Below, in pieces: positions 1-9,477 of a stretch of 59,000 nucleotides of DNA (position 1 is the first letter of the stretch; the number at the start of each line of letters is the position of its first letter). The position numbers and the translations under genes were made by a program. The notes under the pieces are model-generated. The model made no database searches. It was not told where the DNA came from and saw only the letters and a program-made list of their open reading frames with translations. The DNA is from Natranaeroarchaeum aerophilus (GTDB taxonomy: Archaea > Halobacteriota > Halobacteria > Halobacteriales > Natronoarchaeaceae): contig NZ_JAKRVY010000013.1 in NCBI RefSeq assembly GCF_023638055.1, positions 1 through 59,000 on the forward strand, written 5' to 3'.

Positions 1-41
1 ACAATCCCGGACGGACGAAGCTCAAGACCCTGTGATTGATT

Positions 42-215
42 CTATGACACGCTCGTAAATATATCCAAAATCCAGCCAAGCCATCCGACCCACTTTGCAG
101 CAAAGTAGTTCCGAAGATACGTATATTTCACAGACCATTTACGAGAAGTAGCCTGTTTGAAAATGGGGACTCTTTCCTGAAAATTAATATCATAATCATC
201 TGAGCGGTTAGACAT
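42..215 (-). CDS. Possible small protein, unknown
   Basis: A 57-residue reading frame in AT-rich DNA at the window edge; four residues could be added upstream. The first half is polar and basic. The second half is aromatic-rich with a short hydrophobic stretch containing several tryptophans, perhaps a weak membrane or amphipathic segment. I recognise no family. Its position beside an integrase suggests accessory DNA. It could be a chance frame, because AT-rich haloarchaeal DNA has different stop-codon statistics from the rest of the window. Confidence 0.25.
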   Translation of the reverse strand: MSNRSDDYDINFQERVPIFKQATSRKWSVKYTYLRNYFAAKWVGWLGWILDIFTSVS

Positions 216-356
216 GGCTAATAACATTGTAGATTATGCTGCCTGATAAATACAGTTAAATTCGGATACCGTGGGTCAGATAGGTCAATAATTCTCCAAT
301 GACCGCTAGATGTTACTTAACACCCCTTTATGAAGTAACTGTATTCAGATAGTAAT

Positions 357-896
357 TCACCCCCACACCTCGCTCGCTTCCTCGTTCAACTGCACACCAC
401 TATATTCGATGTACGTATTCGCGCTCGACAGATCGGCGTGGCCCATTGTTTGCCGAATGTACTGCGGCGTCGCACCCTTCGAGGCGATTAATGTACCGTA
501 GGTATGCCGAAGAACGTGCGGTGTCACCTTCTTCTGAATCCCAGTCTCGTCGGCGACGCGCGTCACTCGGTAGTAGACCGCCTGTCGGCCCACGCCCACG
601 GCTTCGTTCCGCTTGAAGAACTCGCGGATCACTCGAAGCGTATCGGGATCCCGGACGGGAATCGTTCGAGCTGCGTGTTCGGTCTTGGGCGTCCACCCGT
701 CCTGTTCGGCAGGCACTCGTAGCTGTTCGTTCTGCCAGTCCATCCAGTCGCTCCGGAGCTGCGAGAACTCGCCCGCTCGAAGTCCGGTGTGAACCAGCGT
801 CCGGATCGTGAAGTCGTGGGCCAGGTCAAACGTCTCGACGATGTCGAGCAGCTCGGTCAGTTCGTCTTTCTCCAGGGGCTCGCGTTTCCATGTCAT
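357..896 (-). CDS. Tyrosine recombinase (XerC/D-like integrase), catalytic domain only
   Basis: A site-specific recombinase that would cut and rejoin DNA through a 3'-phosphotyrosine. The catalytic set is visible in the 179 residues: Arg40 in HTGLRAGE, Lys71 in the beta-hairpin TPKTEHAART, the HVLRHT box with His127 and Arg130, His153 in GHADLSS, and nucleophile Tyr162. Family members are usually 280-350 residues with an N-terminal core-binding domain. That domain is absent here, and a stop lies about 110 bases upstream in frame, so the gene is either a naturally short integrase or a 5'-truncated remnant. It sits at the edge of an AT-richer island, in keeping with a provirus or integrative element. 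Confidence 0.85.
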   Translation of the reverse strand: MTWKREPLEKDELTELLDIVETFDLAHDFTIRTLVHTGLRAGEFSQLRSDWMDWQNEQLRVPAEQDGWTPKTEHAARTIPVRDPDTLRVIREFFKRNEAVGVGRQAVYYRVTRVADETGIQKKVTPHVLRHTYGTLIASKGATPQYIRQTMGHADLSSANTYIEYSGVQLNEEASEVWG

Positions 897-1031
897 TGTA
901 CTTCGACGCGAGCGGTGTGCAAAACAATCTACAATGAAGCTTGGGATTCGGGGGTTTCGAGGGGGAATCCGGTGATCCGTTTAACAGATTAAGAAGACTG
1001 TAAAGCGATATTTCAAATACAGGGAGATGGG

Positions 1032-1712
1032 TTATGAGGATGAGAGTAGACGAGTCTCGTCAAGATAAACTCGATACTCTAATCCATCATCCACTTCAAC
1101 GACTTGTTCATCAGCGGCCTCAAACCGATAAATACACTCCGTATCGTCCATTTTCTCATCATCAGTTATCTCATTGGCCAACTCGTCGGTGCTTTTAGCC
1201 ACATTTTGGTATGATCGGAGAACAACCCCGTCGTGCTTATTTGGCGAGAGAGCGGCTTGATAATATCGGGCTTGCCCATCGATATCACTACTTGGCCCTA
1301 CAAAAGCAGAGAGGTATTTTTGATCATCATGTTGCAAAATATCCGGGTCGTTATCTAGCTCACTCTCTGTCTCTTCAGGTTCCCGGCGTTCCTCAACACG
1401 ACTATCAATCTCAGAACGGACCCATGAGGTTTGTTCCTGCATTTCCTCAGACCAGTCAGAGTCATTTTCGTCTGGAGAAATAGCAATTTTAAACTCTCGA
1501 TCTCCATACCACTCAACCACACCCAGCATTGAGATTCGATACAAGTCTTGGTTTATAGATGACTCATCAGGGACGTCTTCAGGATCCTTGGCTCGTAGTA
1601 ACTCTGTTTCTAGGTCACTGGCTGAGAAGCGTTCATAACCAAAATTTTCCCAAGCGTCTACGTAGCGGTTCGTAATCCTCTCAATATCTGGTCTCTTTCG
1701 ACTGGGTGACAT
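1032..1712 (-). CDS. Hypothetical protein, possible N-terminal winged helix
   Basis: 226 residues, no family recognised. The first 70 residues look helical, with a pattern like a small winged-helix fold (a segment reading FSASDLETELLRAK, then SSINQDLYRISMLGVVEW). Residues 80-125 are a very acidic, probably disordered linker rich in Glu and Asp. The C-terminal 100 residues may form a second small domain. It is flanked by the integrase and a nuclease-like gene, and its base composition is lower in G+C than the chromosomal genes after 3 kb, which fits acquired DNA. Start codon chosen as the first ATG. Function unknown. Confidence 0.6.
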   Translation of the reverse strand: MSPSRKRPDIERITNRYVDAWENFGYERFSASDLETELLRAKDPEDVPDESSINQDLYRISMLGVVEWYGDREFKIAISPDENDSDWSEEMQEQTSWVRSEIDSRVEERREPEETESELDNDPDILQHDDQKYLSAFVGPSSDIDGQARYYQAALSPNKHDGVVLRSYQNVAKSTDELANEITDDEKMDDTECIYRFEAADEQVVEVDDGLEYRVYLDETRLLSSS

Positions 1713-1796
1713 ACAATATAAAAACTCACCACTATCATATAGTTCATTTCATTTGATAGATTATGGTTATGGTTGGTTTCCATATACCAGTCAAGC

Positions 1797-2189
1797 TCAA
1801 AGAACCGCCTGTATCGATATTTTTGCTTGTTCCGTACCGCGGTGGTCACCTCCACCATGCCACCGAATTAACTGAAGATCCCCCACTCTAACCATCTTAT
1901 CGTCGAGCACAGTACATCCGGATCGTCCGTGTGGTCGGTACACAACGAAACAGTACCAGCCGTCGTGACGTCGAAGCTTCTCGTGGTACTTCTGATAGAT
2001 CTTGAAATTACCTGGCTGGCCATCTGAGTGCTTGACCATCGTACTCTTAATCTCGACTGGCGTCCCGTTCTGAAACCGAGCATCGTGCCAGCTCGCCCGC
2101 TCCAGAGAGAACCGCCGCTTCTTCGCCATTCGCTTCTCACAGATCGTCCCGAAGTGATTCGCTCGCTTCGAGCGGTTCACGCACACCAC
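1797..2189 (-). CDS. PD-(D/E)XK nuclease-like protein of mobile elements
   Basis: A 130-residue basic protein resembling, from memory, small proteins found in haloviruses and proviruses. The central stretch has Asp in WHDARFQNGTP followed by VEIKST, the layout of the PD-(D/E)XK nuclease core (Asp, then Glu-X-Lys). It is followed by a WYCFVVYRPHGR strand-turn segment and a C-terminal RWHGGGDHRG motif. I kept the upstream start because NRSKRANHFGTICEKR reads like part of the fold. An alternative start is at position 2129. A TATA-like run at 2205-2213 lies about 20 bases upstream. Nuclease activity is inferred from the motif only. Confidence 0.6.
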   Translation of the reverse strand: MVCVNRSKRANHFGTICEKRMAKKRRFSLERASWHDARFQNGTPVEIKSTMVKHSDGQPGNFKIYQKYHEKLRRHDGWYCFVVYRPHGRSGCTVLDDKMVRVGDLQLIRWHGGGDHRGTEQAKISIQAVL

Positions 2190-2347
2190 GCGCCTCGCGC
2201 GCCGATATATATACTACTCCACTGGTTGCTCGACGTCGCGCCCATCGCTGGCGCTCGTCGCCCGACAGGGTGACGAGCGCGGCATGGGCTTTCAGCTATA
2301 CTAAAGGGGGGCTGCCTGAAGTTGAAACGTTGAAAATCCCGACGCTG

Positions 2348-2530
2348 TCATCCAATCACCCGGTCGACTGTTTCAACCCACTCCCGCTTCTCCGGATCCC
2401 CGCTCTCGTAGGCATCCAGCCAGTCGTAAACGGTCGTGTGAGAGTACGGAACGTACTCTGCAGCCTGATTCGGGCTCATCCCCTGCTCGCGCACACACGT
2501 TTTGATAGTCCACATGGCGACGCGCTTCAC
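2348..2530 (-). CDS. Small helix-turn-helix protein
   Basis: 60 residues almost entirely occupied by one helix-turn-helix: VREQGMSPNQAAEYV, then PYSHTTVYDWLDAYESGD, which matches the pattern of transposase and phage-type HTH domains (helix, turn, recognition helix with an S/T-T-V-Y-D-W core). It could be the N-terminal piece of a decayed transposase or a stand-alone regulator. No catalytic domain follows in any frame, so I call it a small or remnant DNA-binding protein. Its neighbours are the nuclease-like gene and the island boundary. Confidence 0.5.
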   Translation of the reverse strand: MKRVAMWTIKTCVREQGMSPNQAAEYVPYSHTTVYDWLDAYESGDPEKREWVETVDRVIG

Positions 2531-2619
2531 GCCGCCGCTTTTACCGCCGTGACGCAGATGGCTGTGTCCACCTACACATCGCAGAAGGTGTAGCTACCAG
2601 TTGCGCAGAGGGCACACCA

Positions 2620-2751
2620 TTATTGCTCGATGATATTGGGTTCCGGACTTTCCTGATGGTCTTCAGGACAATTACCGTCTTTCACCTCAAGGTCCCGCCA
2701 TATGGACACAGGAGCGTCATTCTCCTCTGTATCAAACTTCTTTTTTTCCAT
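2620..2751 (-). CDS. Possible 43-residue acidic protein
   Basis: A short acidic frame starting MEKKKFDTEEND, with the single Cys in the segment DGNCPEDHQESPEP. A longer in-frame start at 2856 would overlap the CBS gene on the other strand, so I chose the internal ATG. That ATG is preceded by a GGTGG purine-rich run and, about 25 bases upstream, a TATA-like GGTATTAG. No family recognised. Low confidence because of size. Confidence 0.3.
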   Translation of the reverse strand: MEKKKFDTEENDAPVSIWRDLEVKDGNCPEDHQESPEPNIIEQ

Positions 2752-2800
2752 ATTCTTTCCACCACCAAGAACTAATACCCAGCCCATCGTGGCCGAAAAT

Positions 2801-3199
2801 ATGCAAGTCAAAGACTGTATGACCTCGCCCGTGGTGACCGTGTCTCCAACTGACACAGTCCACGATGCGATGGGAACGATGCTTGCAGAGCACGTCGGAA
2901 GCGTCGTCGTGGCGGATTCGGATCCGATCGGGATCCTTACTCGGTCGGACGTGTTGCGGGCTGTCTATCGTAACGGTGCAGACGTCACAGACCAGCGAGT
3001 AGAGGATAGGATGAGTGCTGATCTTGTGACCATTTCACCCTGTGATTCGGTCGACAAGGCACTCCACGAGATGGAGATACACGATATCAAAAAGTTACCA
3101 GTCGTAGGACAACAACTCGTCGGTATAGTTACCTTGACCGATATCGCCCGTAATCGATCGGAGCGGGTGGTCAGGGTCAAGGACGGTCGGACTAACTGA
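2801..3199 (+). CDS. CBS-pair protein
   Basis: 132 residues made of two tandem CBS motifs and little else: the first begins MQVKDCMTSPVVTVSPTDTV and the second begins near residue 64 at RVEDRMSADLVTISPCDSV. CBS pairs bind adenosine ligands (AMP, ATP, SAM) and act as sensors for partner proteins. The start is set by the usual first-strand pattern of the family. An upstream in-frame ATG at 2702 would add a 33-residue Phe/Pro-rich leader unlike the family. An AATA-type TATA element about 27 bases before this ATG suggests a leaderless transcript. No partner gene is adjacent, so the target is unknown. Confidence 0.85.
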   Translation: MQVKDCMTSPVVTVSPTDTVHDAMGTMLAEHVGSVVVADSDPIGILTRSDVLRAVYRNGADVTDQRVEDRMSADLVTISPCDSVDKALHEMEIHDIKKLPVVGQQLVGIVTLTDIARNRSERVVRVKDGRTN

Positions 3200-3241
3200 A
3201 TGTTCTGAAACGGGGTCTCTGAGTCAGGTAGTGTCGTCGGC

Positions 3242-4456
3242 TCAGGCGAACGTCTTCGAGACGTCCTCGTCCTCGGTTTCCTTCTGGATCTTCTCCCAGG
3301 CGTTGCGGAAGTCGGCCATCCGAATGTCTGTGCGATCCTCACGGATAGCGAACATTCCGGCTTCGGTACAGATCGCTTTGACGTCCGCACCACTTGCTTC
3401 GTGGGCCATCTCGGCAAGCTGACCGAAGTCGACGTCCTCTGCAACGTTCATATCTCGAGTGTGGATCTGGAAGATGATCTCACGGCCCGTACGGTCTGGT
3501 TTCGGCACCTCGATAAGTCGGTCGAAGCGGCCGGGGCGGAGGATCGCACGGTCGAGCATATCGAAACGGTTCGTCGCTGCGATGATGCGGATGTCGCCGC
3601 GGTCCTCGAAGCCGTCCATCTCCGAGAGGAGTTGCATCATCGTCCGCTGGACCTCGGCGTCACCGGAGGTTTTCGACTCCGTTCGCTTGGAGGCGATGGC
3701 GTCGATCTCGTCGATGAAGAGGACGGCGGGCTGGTTCTCGCGGGCGACCTCGAAAAGATCACGGACGAGTTTCGCGCCCTCGCCAATGAACTTGTGAACG
3801 AGTTCGGAGCCAGCCATTTTGATGAAGGTGGCGTCGGTCTGGTTGGCCACCGCTTTGGCGAGCATCGTCTTGCCGGTTCCCGGTGGACCGTACAGGAGGA
3901 CGCCGCTCGGAGGTTCGATCCCGACATCGTCGAATGCGTCGGGCTTTTTCAGCGGCATCTCGACGGTCTCGCGGACCTCGTTGATCTGCTCTTCGATGCC
4001 GCCGATATCCTCGTAGGTGACGTCAGGGGATTCGTCGACTTCCATCACGCGGGCGCGCACGTCGGTCTCACTGTCGAGTTTCTTGACGATCGACAGGGAG
4101 TTGTTCACCGCGACGCGGTCGTCGGGCTCCAGATCCGAGCGCATCTCCTGGGTCACCTCGGTGAGGGCCTCCTGATTGTTGCCGTGCTGTTTGATGATGA
4201 CGCCCTCCTCGGAGAGCTCCTGGACCGTCGCCACGAACAGCGGCGACTGTTTGAGTTTCTTGTTCTCGTGAGTGAGCCGTTCGAGCTTCTGCTGGTATTT
4301 GTTGTTCTCTGCGTTCGCGTCGAGTAGCTTGTCCCGCATCTCCTCGTTCTGTGATTCGAGGACTTCGAGGCGTTCCCGAAGTGCCTCGATTTTCTCCCGC
4401 TGTGACGCCTCCTCCTCATCGTAGGGAAGGTCGACGTCCTCCACAGTGTCGGTCAT
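3242..4456 (-). CDS. panA: Proteasome-activating nucleotidase (PAN)
   Basis: Hexameric AAA+ ATPase that unfolds proteins and feeds them to the archaeal 20S proteasome. The 404 residues contain an N-terminal coiled coil (about 17-70), an OB domain (about 72-135), Walker A GPPGTGKT at 190-197, the pore-loop segment KFIGEG at 222-227, Walker B LFIDEID ending at 252, and an AAA lid at the C terminus. Length is typical. The C terminus reads SKTFA, so the last three residues are Thr-Phe-Ala rather than the usual hydrophobic-Tyr-X that docks into proteasome pockets. Other haloarchaea have two PAN paralogues, so the 'A' assignment is tentative. Confidence 0.95.
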   Translation of the reverse strand: MTDTVEDVDLPYDEEEASQREKIEALRERLEVLESQNEEMRDKLLDANAENNKYQQKLERLTHENKKLKQSPLFVATVQELSEEGVIIKQHGNNQEALTEVTQEMRSDLEPDDRVAVNNSLSIVKKLDSETDVRARVMEVDESPDVTYEDIGGIEEQINEVRETVEMPLKKPDAFDDVGIEPPSGVLLYGPPGTGKTMLAKAVANQTDATFIKMAGSELVHKFIGEGAKLVRDLFEVARENQPAVLFIDEIDAIASKRTESKTSGDAEVQRTMMQLLSEMDGFEDRGDIRIIAATNRFDMLDRAILRPGRFDRLIEVPKPDRTGREIIFQIHTRDMNVAEDVDFGQLAEMAHEASGADVKAICTEAGMFAIREDRTDIRMADFRNAWEKIQKETEDEDVSKTFA

Positions 4457-4502
4457 TGTCGGTGTTAGGGCGTTGGTTCATAAGAGGCTTCGGGTCGGCA
4501 GA

Positions 4503-4537
4503 ATCCGGGGCGGCAAAGCCATCCGGGGACGCAAAGG
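4503..4537. repeat. 18-bp direct repeat, two copies
   Basis: Two head-to-tail copies of an 18-bp unit beginning ATCCGGGG, with the second copy ending GCAAAGG. They lie between the panA start and the divergent winged-helix gene. A weaker third copy may precede them. Possibly slippage in a promoter-proximal region. Confidence 0.5.
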
Positions 4538-4624
4538 TGATATATCTCAGCCACAATTGATTCTTCACAGTAATAAATAGAAAGGAACAATATTATTACC
4601 CTGTATGTCCAAGCGTGGAGTACT

Positions 4625-4894
4625 ATGAGTGCACCAGAGCCTGTTCAGATCGATACTCCCGAATCCGAAGCGAGCTGGGACGACGTTCGTGACCTGCCGC
4701 CGAGCGCCAAACTCGTCGCGAAAGTCCTGGAGTACAACGGGACGCTCACCCAGAGCCAGCTGGCGGAGGAGACGCTACTCCCTGCCCGCACCGTCCGATA
4801 TGCGCTGAACCGACTCGAAGAGCGCGATGTTGTCGACTCGCGGTTTTCCTTTTCGGACGCGCGAAAGCGGATCTACACGCTCGATATCGAGTAG
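4625..4894 (+). CDS. Winged-helix DNA-binding protein
   Basis: An 89-residue protein whose residues 25-88 form a MarR/TrmB-type winged helix: LPPSAKLVAKVLEYNG, TLTQSQLAEETLL, PARTVRYALNRLEERDVV, then a wing with SRFSFSDARKRIYTL. It ends 90 bases before mre11 on the same strand and may be co-transcribed, so a role in regulating repair genes is possible but unproven. A GGAG just upstream of the ATG and an AT-rich element at about 4570-4600 form a plausible promoter region. Ligand and targets unknown. Confidence 0.8.
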   Translation: MSAPEPVQIDTPESEASWDDVRDLPPSAKLVAKVLEYNGTLTQSQLAEETLLPARTVRYALNRLEERDVVDSRFSFSDARKRIYTLDIE

Positions 4895-4984
4895 TCACCG
4901 CTCCCGAATCGGCACCTGTCCTCGTCGTTTCAGTTTCACTACGGTCGCGGAACCGTCTTAAGAACGCCAGTACAAGAGGCGTCT

Positions 4985-6304
4985 ATGACACGGGTGATCC
5001 ACACCGGCGACACCCACATCGGGTATCGGCAGTACCATTCGCCGGAGCGCCGTCAGGATTTTCTTGACGCGTTCCGACAGGTCGTTGAGGACGCTATCGC
5101 CGACGACGTCGACGCCGTCGTTCACGCTGGCGACCTCTTTCACGACCGACGGCCCGACCTCCCCGACATACAGGGGACGGTAGCCGCCCTACGAGAGCTC
5201 GACGATGCCGACATCCCGTTTCTCGCAGTCGTCGGGAACCACGAGACGAAACGCGACGGACAGTGGCTCGATCTCTTCGAGGATCTCGGCCTGACGATCC
5301 GGCTCGGGGCGACGCCGGAAGTCGTCGGGGATATTGCATTCTACGGCCTCGATTTCGTCCCCGAATCACAGCGTGATGAACTCGACTACGAGTTCGACGG
5401 GGCCGACGATGCCGACCACGCGATGCTGGTGGGCCACGGGCTTTTCGAGCCCTTTGCCCACGCCGACTGGGACACCGAACGTGTCCTGACTGCCGCCTCG
5501 ATCGACTTTGATGCCCTGCTGCTCGGCGACAACCATGCGCCCGGGAAACGGGAGCTACTGGACACCTGGGTCACCTACTGTGGCTCGACGGAACGGGCGA
5601 GCGCGTCCGAACGGGACGAACGGGGCTACAACATCGTCACGGTCGACGGGGACGGGGTCTCTATCACCAGACGCGCCGTTGCCGATACCCGCGACTTTCG
5701 CTTCGTGGACGTAGAGCTGGCTGAGGGAGAGGGGACCGACAGGGTCCGCGAGCGCGTCCGCCAGCACGACGTCGAGGACGCGGTCGTCATCGTCACGGTC
5801 GAGGGCGAAGGTGAACCGGTGACGCCCGCGAGTGTCGAAGAGCTCGCGCTGGATAATGGCGCGTTGATCGCCAGAGTCAACGACCGCCGCGAGATCGACC
5901 AGGAGACGGATGTCAGCGTTAGTTTCGCGGATCCCGACGACGCCGTACGGGAGCGACTGGGTGACCTGGGTCTGAGTCCCGCCGCCCGAGATATCGACGA
6001 GACGGTCCGCGAGAGCAAGGTCGCCGACTCGAACGTCCGAGAGCGTGTCGAGTCGCTCGTGCGCGAGCGCGTGGACGAGGGGCTCGACGCCTTCGAGAGC
6101 GCCGAGACCGATAGTGGCGGCGAGGCGGCCGACCAGTCCGATGAGGACACTCAACCGGACGAAACCGACGACCACCCGGTCGAGGAGCCGGCCGCGGACG
6201 ATGACAGCGCGGCTGAGGATCCGACCGGAATCGACGCCGACCGGACGGATACAGACAACGCCGGAGACACGGACTCACAGCGATCCATGGAGGAGTATCT
6301 ATGA
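4985..6304 (+). CDS. mre11: DNA repair exonuclease/endonuclease Mre11
   Basis: Manganese-dependent nuclease that, with Rad50, processes DNA double-strand breaks. Phosphoesterase motifs are in place in the 439 residues: GDTHIG at 8-13, GDLFHDR at 49-55, GNHE at 84-87 and a later GHGLFE. The capping region follows. The last 80 residues are an Asp/Glu-rich tail, longer than in bacterial SbcD and probably unstructured. The stop overlaps the rad50 ATG by four bases, the standard arrangement for stoichiometric translation. Confidence 0.96.
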   Translation: MTRVIHTGDTHIGYRQYHSPERRQDFLDAFRQVVEDAIADDVDAVVHAGDLFHDRRPDLPDIQGTVAALRELDDADIPFLAVVGNHETKRDGQWLDLFEDLGLTIRLGATPEVVGDIAFYGLDFVPESQRDELDYEFDGADDADHAMLVGHGLFEPFAHADWDTERVLTAASIDFDALLLGDNHAPGKRELLDTWVTYCGSTERASASERDERGYNIVTVDGDGVSITRRAVADTRDFRFVDVELAEGEGTDRVRERVRQHDVEDAVVIVTVEGEGEPVTPASVEELALDNGALIARVNDRREIDQETDVSVSFADPDDAVRERLGDLGLSPAARDIDETVRESKVADSNVRERVESLVRERVDEGLDAFESAETDSGGEAADQSDEDTQPDETDDHPVEEPAADDDSAAEDPTGIDADRTDTDNAGDTDSQRSMEEYL

Positions 6305-8979
6305 GGTTTCGGCAGGTTCGGATGGAGAACTTCAAGTGCTATGCCGACGCCGAACTCGATCTCGATACCGGCGTCACCGTGATCCACGGGGTCAACGGGA
6401 GCGGCAAGTCCTCGCTGCTGGAGGCGTGTTTCTTCGCCCTCTACGGTTCCAAGGCGCTTGACGACCGGACGCTCGACGACGTGATCACGAACGGCGCTGA
6501 GGACGCCGAAATCGAACTCGTCTTCGACCACGCGGGCGAGTCCTACCGGATCGAACGCCGCCTGCGACTGAGCGGCGAGCGCGCCCAGACGGCAAAGTGC
6601 GTCCTGGAGACGCCGGAAGGGAGCGTCGACGGGGCACGTGCGGTGCGCGAGCACGTCACCGAACTGTTGCGGATGGACGCCGAGGCGTTCGTCAACTGCG
6701 CGTACGTCCGGCAGGGAGAGGTAAACAAGCTGATCCACGCCTCGCCGAGCGATCGCCAGGACATGATCGACGATCTGCTCCAGCTCGGGAAACTGGAAGA
6801 GTACCGCGAGCGGGCGAGTGAAGCGCGGCTAGCGGTCAAAACAGTTCTCGACGGCCAGCGCGACGTGATCGAGAGCCTCGACACCCAGATCGAGGACAAG
6901 GAACAAAAGGAGTTACACGCACAACTCAACGAGCTGGAGACCGAACTGGAGGAGAGCAACGCCGAGATAGACCGGCTCGAAGACCAGATCGAGTCCGCGC
7001 GTGAGACGAAAGCCGACGCGGAGTCGGTGCTTGCGGAGTACGAGGAGAAACGTGAGCGGATCGACGACCTCGAAGCCGATATCGAGGAGCTCCGCGACAA
7101 AATAAGCGACACTGAGGAGGAACGCGACCGTCTCAAATCCGAGATCGGCGAGTATCGCGACCGACTCGACGACCTGCACGAGCGCCGCGACGAGCTGCTG
7201 GCCGACGCGAGCATCGGCGACGATGCGGACACCACGGCGGTCGAATCGACCCTCGACGACCTCGAAGCGCGAGATGACGAGCTCCGCGACGATCTCGAAT
7301 CCATCCGGGGAGAGATCGGCGAGTACACCACTACGGCCGAGAACGCCCGAGAACGTGCCGAGGAACTCGAAGCGGAGGCCGAAACCGTACGGGAGGACGC
7401 CACCGATCTCGAAGCCGAACTCGACGAGGACGAGACCAAACTCGACGAGCGCCGCGACAAACTGGACGAGATCGACGACGAGATCGCGGCAGCGAACGAA
7501 ACCCTTCAGGACGCACCGGTCGAGTTCGGTGAGGCGACCGACCACGCCGACACGCTTGAGGCCGAACACGAGGAGCTACGCGAGGAACTCACGGACGTCC
7601 GGACCAAACTCGAATCCGCCAGAGGGTCGGTCGAGGAGGCCGAAGCTCTGCTGGAGGAAGGCAAGTGCCCCGAGTGCGGCCAGCCGGTCGAGGACTCACC
7701 ACACGTCGACACACTCGCCGACGATCGCGACCGTGTGGCGGAGCTGGAGGCAAAGCGCGAGGAACTGGCCGAAGAGCGCTCGGCGGTCCGCGAGCGCCGC
7801 GAGGCAGCCGAGGCGCTCGTCGAAGCGGAGCGACGTGTAGAAGAACTTCGTACGAACCGTCAGAATGTCGAGCAACTGATCGAGGAACGGGAAGCGACGC
7901 TATCGGACAAACGCGAGCGGGTCGACGACCTCGAAGAGCGTGCAGAAACCCTCGACGAGCGCGCGGAGGAAAAGCGGGCGGCTGCATCCGAGGCCGCGAC
8001 GGATGCCGAGGAGCTTCGCGGGGAGATTGCCGAGATCAACGCCGAGCGTGCGGAGATCAGGGACCGCCGCGAGCGGCTCGAATCGCTCGAAGAAACCCTT
8101 GATGAGATCGAGGAGCTACAGGATGCCATCGAGGAGCACCGCGAGCGCCGTACCGAAAAGGACGAGTTGAACGACGAGCGACGCGAGCGGCTGGCCGAGA
8201 AGCGCGAGCGCAAAACGGACCTGCAGTCGGCGTTCGACGACGACCGCATCGAGGCGGCCCGTGAGGACCGGGAGCGTGCCGAGAAGTATCTGGAGCAGGC
8301 AGAACCGGCTGCCGAGGAAGAACGCGACCGTCGCGACGATCTGCTCGACCGGATCGGTGGCGTCAAAAACGAGCTGAGCGAGCTCGAATCACTGCGCGAG
8401 AAACGAGAGAGCGTCGCTGCACGACAGAGCGCCCTCGAATCGTTATACGACGAAGCTCAGCAGCTACAGGAGACGTACGGGGACCTGCGGGCTGAGCTCC
8501 GCCAGCAGAACGTCGAGACGCTCGAACGGATGCTCAACGAGACCTTCGATCTGGTCTACCAGAACGACTCGTACTCCCACATCGAACTCGACGGCGAGTA
8601 CGAACTAACTGTCTATCAGAAAGACGGCGCACCGCTGGCCCCGGATCAGCTATCGGGTGGTGAGCGCGCCCTCTTTAATCTCAGTCTCCGGTGTGCGATC
8701 TATCGCCTCCTCGCCGAGGGGATCGATGGGGCCGCGCCGATGCCGCCGCTGATCCTCGACGAACCGACCGTCTTCCTCGATTCGGGACACGTCTCACAGC
8801 TTGTGGAACTGATCGGCTCGATGCGTGATCTCGGCGTCGAACAGATCATCGTCGTGAGCCACGACGACGAGCTGGTGGGTGCAGCCGATAGCGTTGTCGA
8901 AGTACGGAAGGATCCGACGTCGAACCGCTCGTCCGTGGAGCGCCGCGAGGAGGTCGGGGCGGCAGCGCTCGCCGAGTAA
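6301..8979 (+). CDS. rad50: DNA repair SMC-like ATPase Rad50
   Basis: Partner of Mre11 that tethers and senses broken DNA ends through ATP-driven dimerisation. The 892 residues show Walker [10 protein letters not shown] at 30-38, two long charged heptad coiled coils, a zinc hook CPEC at 456-459 midway between them, the ABC signature LSGGE at 784-788, Walker B LILDEPT with Asp820-Glu821, and a D-loop (FLDSGH). Length and hook position are typical of archaeal Rad50. Many Arg/Glu repeats in the coils produce long spurious frames on the opposite strand. Confidence 0.97.
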   Translation: MRFRQVRMENFKCYADAELDLDTGVTVIHGVNGSGKSSLLEACFFALYGSKALDDRTLDDVITNGAEDAEIELVFDHAGESYRIERRLRLSGERAQTAKCVLETPEGSVDGARAVREHVTELLRMDAEAFVNCAYVRQGEVNKLIHASPSDRQDMIDDLLQLGKLEEYRERASEARLAVKTVLDGQRDVIESLDTQIEDKEQKELHAQLNELETELEESNAEIDRLEDQIESARETKADAESVLAEYEEKRERIDDLEADIEELRDKISDTEEERDRLKSEIGEYRDRLDDLHERRDELLADASIGDDADTTAVESTLDDLEARDDELRDDLESIRGEIGEYTTTAENARERAEELEAEAETVREDATDLEAELDEDETKLDERRDKLDEIDDEIAAANETLQDAPVEFGEATDHADTLEAEHEELREELTDVRTKLESARGSVEEAEALLEEGKCPECGQPVEDSPHVDTLADDRDRVAELEAKREELAEERSAVRERREAAEALVEAERRVEELRTNRQNVEQLIEEREATLSDKRERVDDLEERAETLDERAEEKRAAASEAATDAEELRGEIAEINAERAEIRDRRERLESLEETLDEIEELQDAIEEHRERRTEKDELNDERRERLAEKRERKTDLQSAFDDDRIEAAREDRERAEKYLEQAEPAAEEERDRRDDLLDRIGGVKNELSELESLREKRESVAARQSALESLYDEAQQLQETYGDLRAELRQQNVETLERMLNETFDLVYQNDSYSHIELDGEYELTVYQKDGAPLAPDQLSGGERALFNLSLRCAIYRLLAEGIDGAAPMPPLILDEPTVFLDSGHVSQLVELIGSMRDLGVEQIIVVSHDDELVGAADSVVEVRKDPTSNRSSVERREEVGAAALAE

Positions 8980-8987
8980 GCGGGTGA

Positions 8988-9416
8988 TTAGTCCTCAGCG
9001 CGGAGGGTTGCGAGCGCCTCGACAGTAAGCTCCGTGGCGTCGTAGCCCCGCTCGCCCGCCACCCGACATTCTTTGATAAGCCCTGCCGCGCGCAACTCGG
9101 CCAGACGACCGTGGAGATCCGATTCGCACTGATCGTACTCATGCATCATGTCCCGAACTGGAACGGGCCCGCGATCGGTAAGATCCGCGAGCAAACCGAG
9201 TCCGACGTCGTCGTGGACACCTGCGAGAAGCTGCCGGACAGGTGCCGAAACGCCGCTTGCAGCCGTTTCCAGGGCTGATGCTCCGTCGATCGGTTCGAGC
9301 CGATCGTTGTCGATGTAGCGCTCGCTCCCGTCGTCGGGATCACGAACCAGACTACTGTCCGTCGAGGACTTCACGACGACGTAGTATTTCCCCGAGCTGT
9401 CACGGACTGTTCGCAT
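8988..9416 (-). CDS. Haloarchaeal conserved protein with C-terminal winged helix
   Basis: 142 residues, convergent with rad50 and ending 8 bases from it. The N-terminal 45 residues (KYYVVVKSSTDSSLVRDPD, with a DNDRLEPIDG segment) look like a small beta domain. Residues 60-140 form a winged helix: LLADLTDRGPVPVRDMMHEYDQ, then SDLHGRLAELRAAGLIKE and a wing. This matches, from memory, an uncharacterised haloarchaeal family found next to rad50. Probably a DNA-binding regulator; target not known. Confidence 0.7.
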   Translation of the reverse strand: MRTVRDSSGKYYVVVKSSTDSSLVRDPDDGSERYIDNDRLEPIDGASALETAASGVSAPVRQLLAGVHDDVGLGLLADLTDRGPVPVRDMMHEYDQCESDLHGRLAELRAAGLIKECRVAGERGYDATELTVEALATLRAED

Positions 9417-9477
9417 GGCTCAGTGTAGCTGGGGGCCGGTGATAACCGCAACGATCAGTCGATCGTTGGGTTTCCCG

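Noticed and set aside
1658-1858. 66-codon frame between the orphan gene and the nuclease-like gene
   Set aside because: It overlaps both neighbours' ends out of frame and lacks pattern; likely chance in AT-rich DNA.
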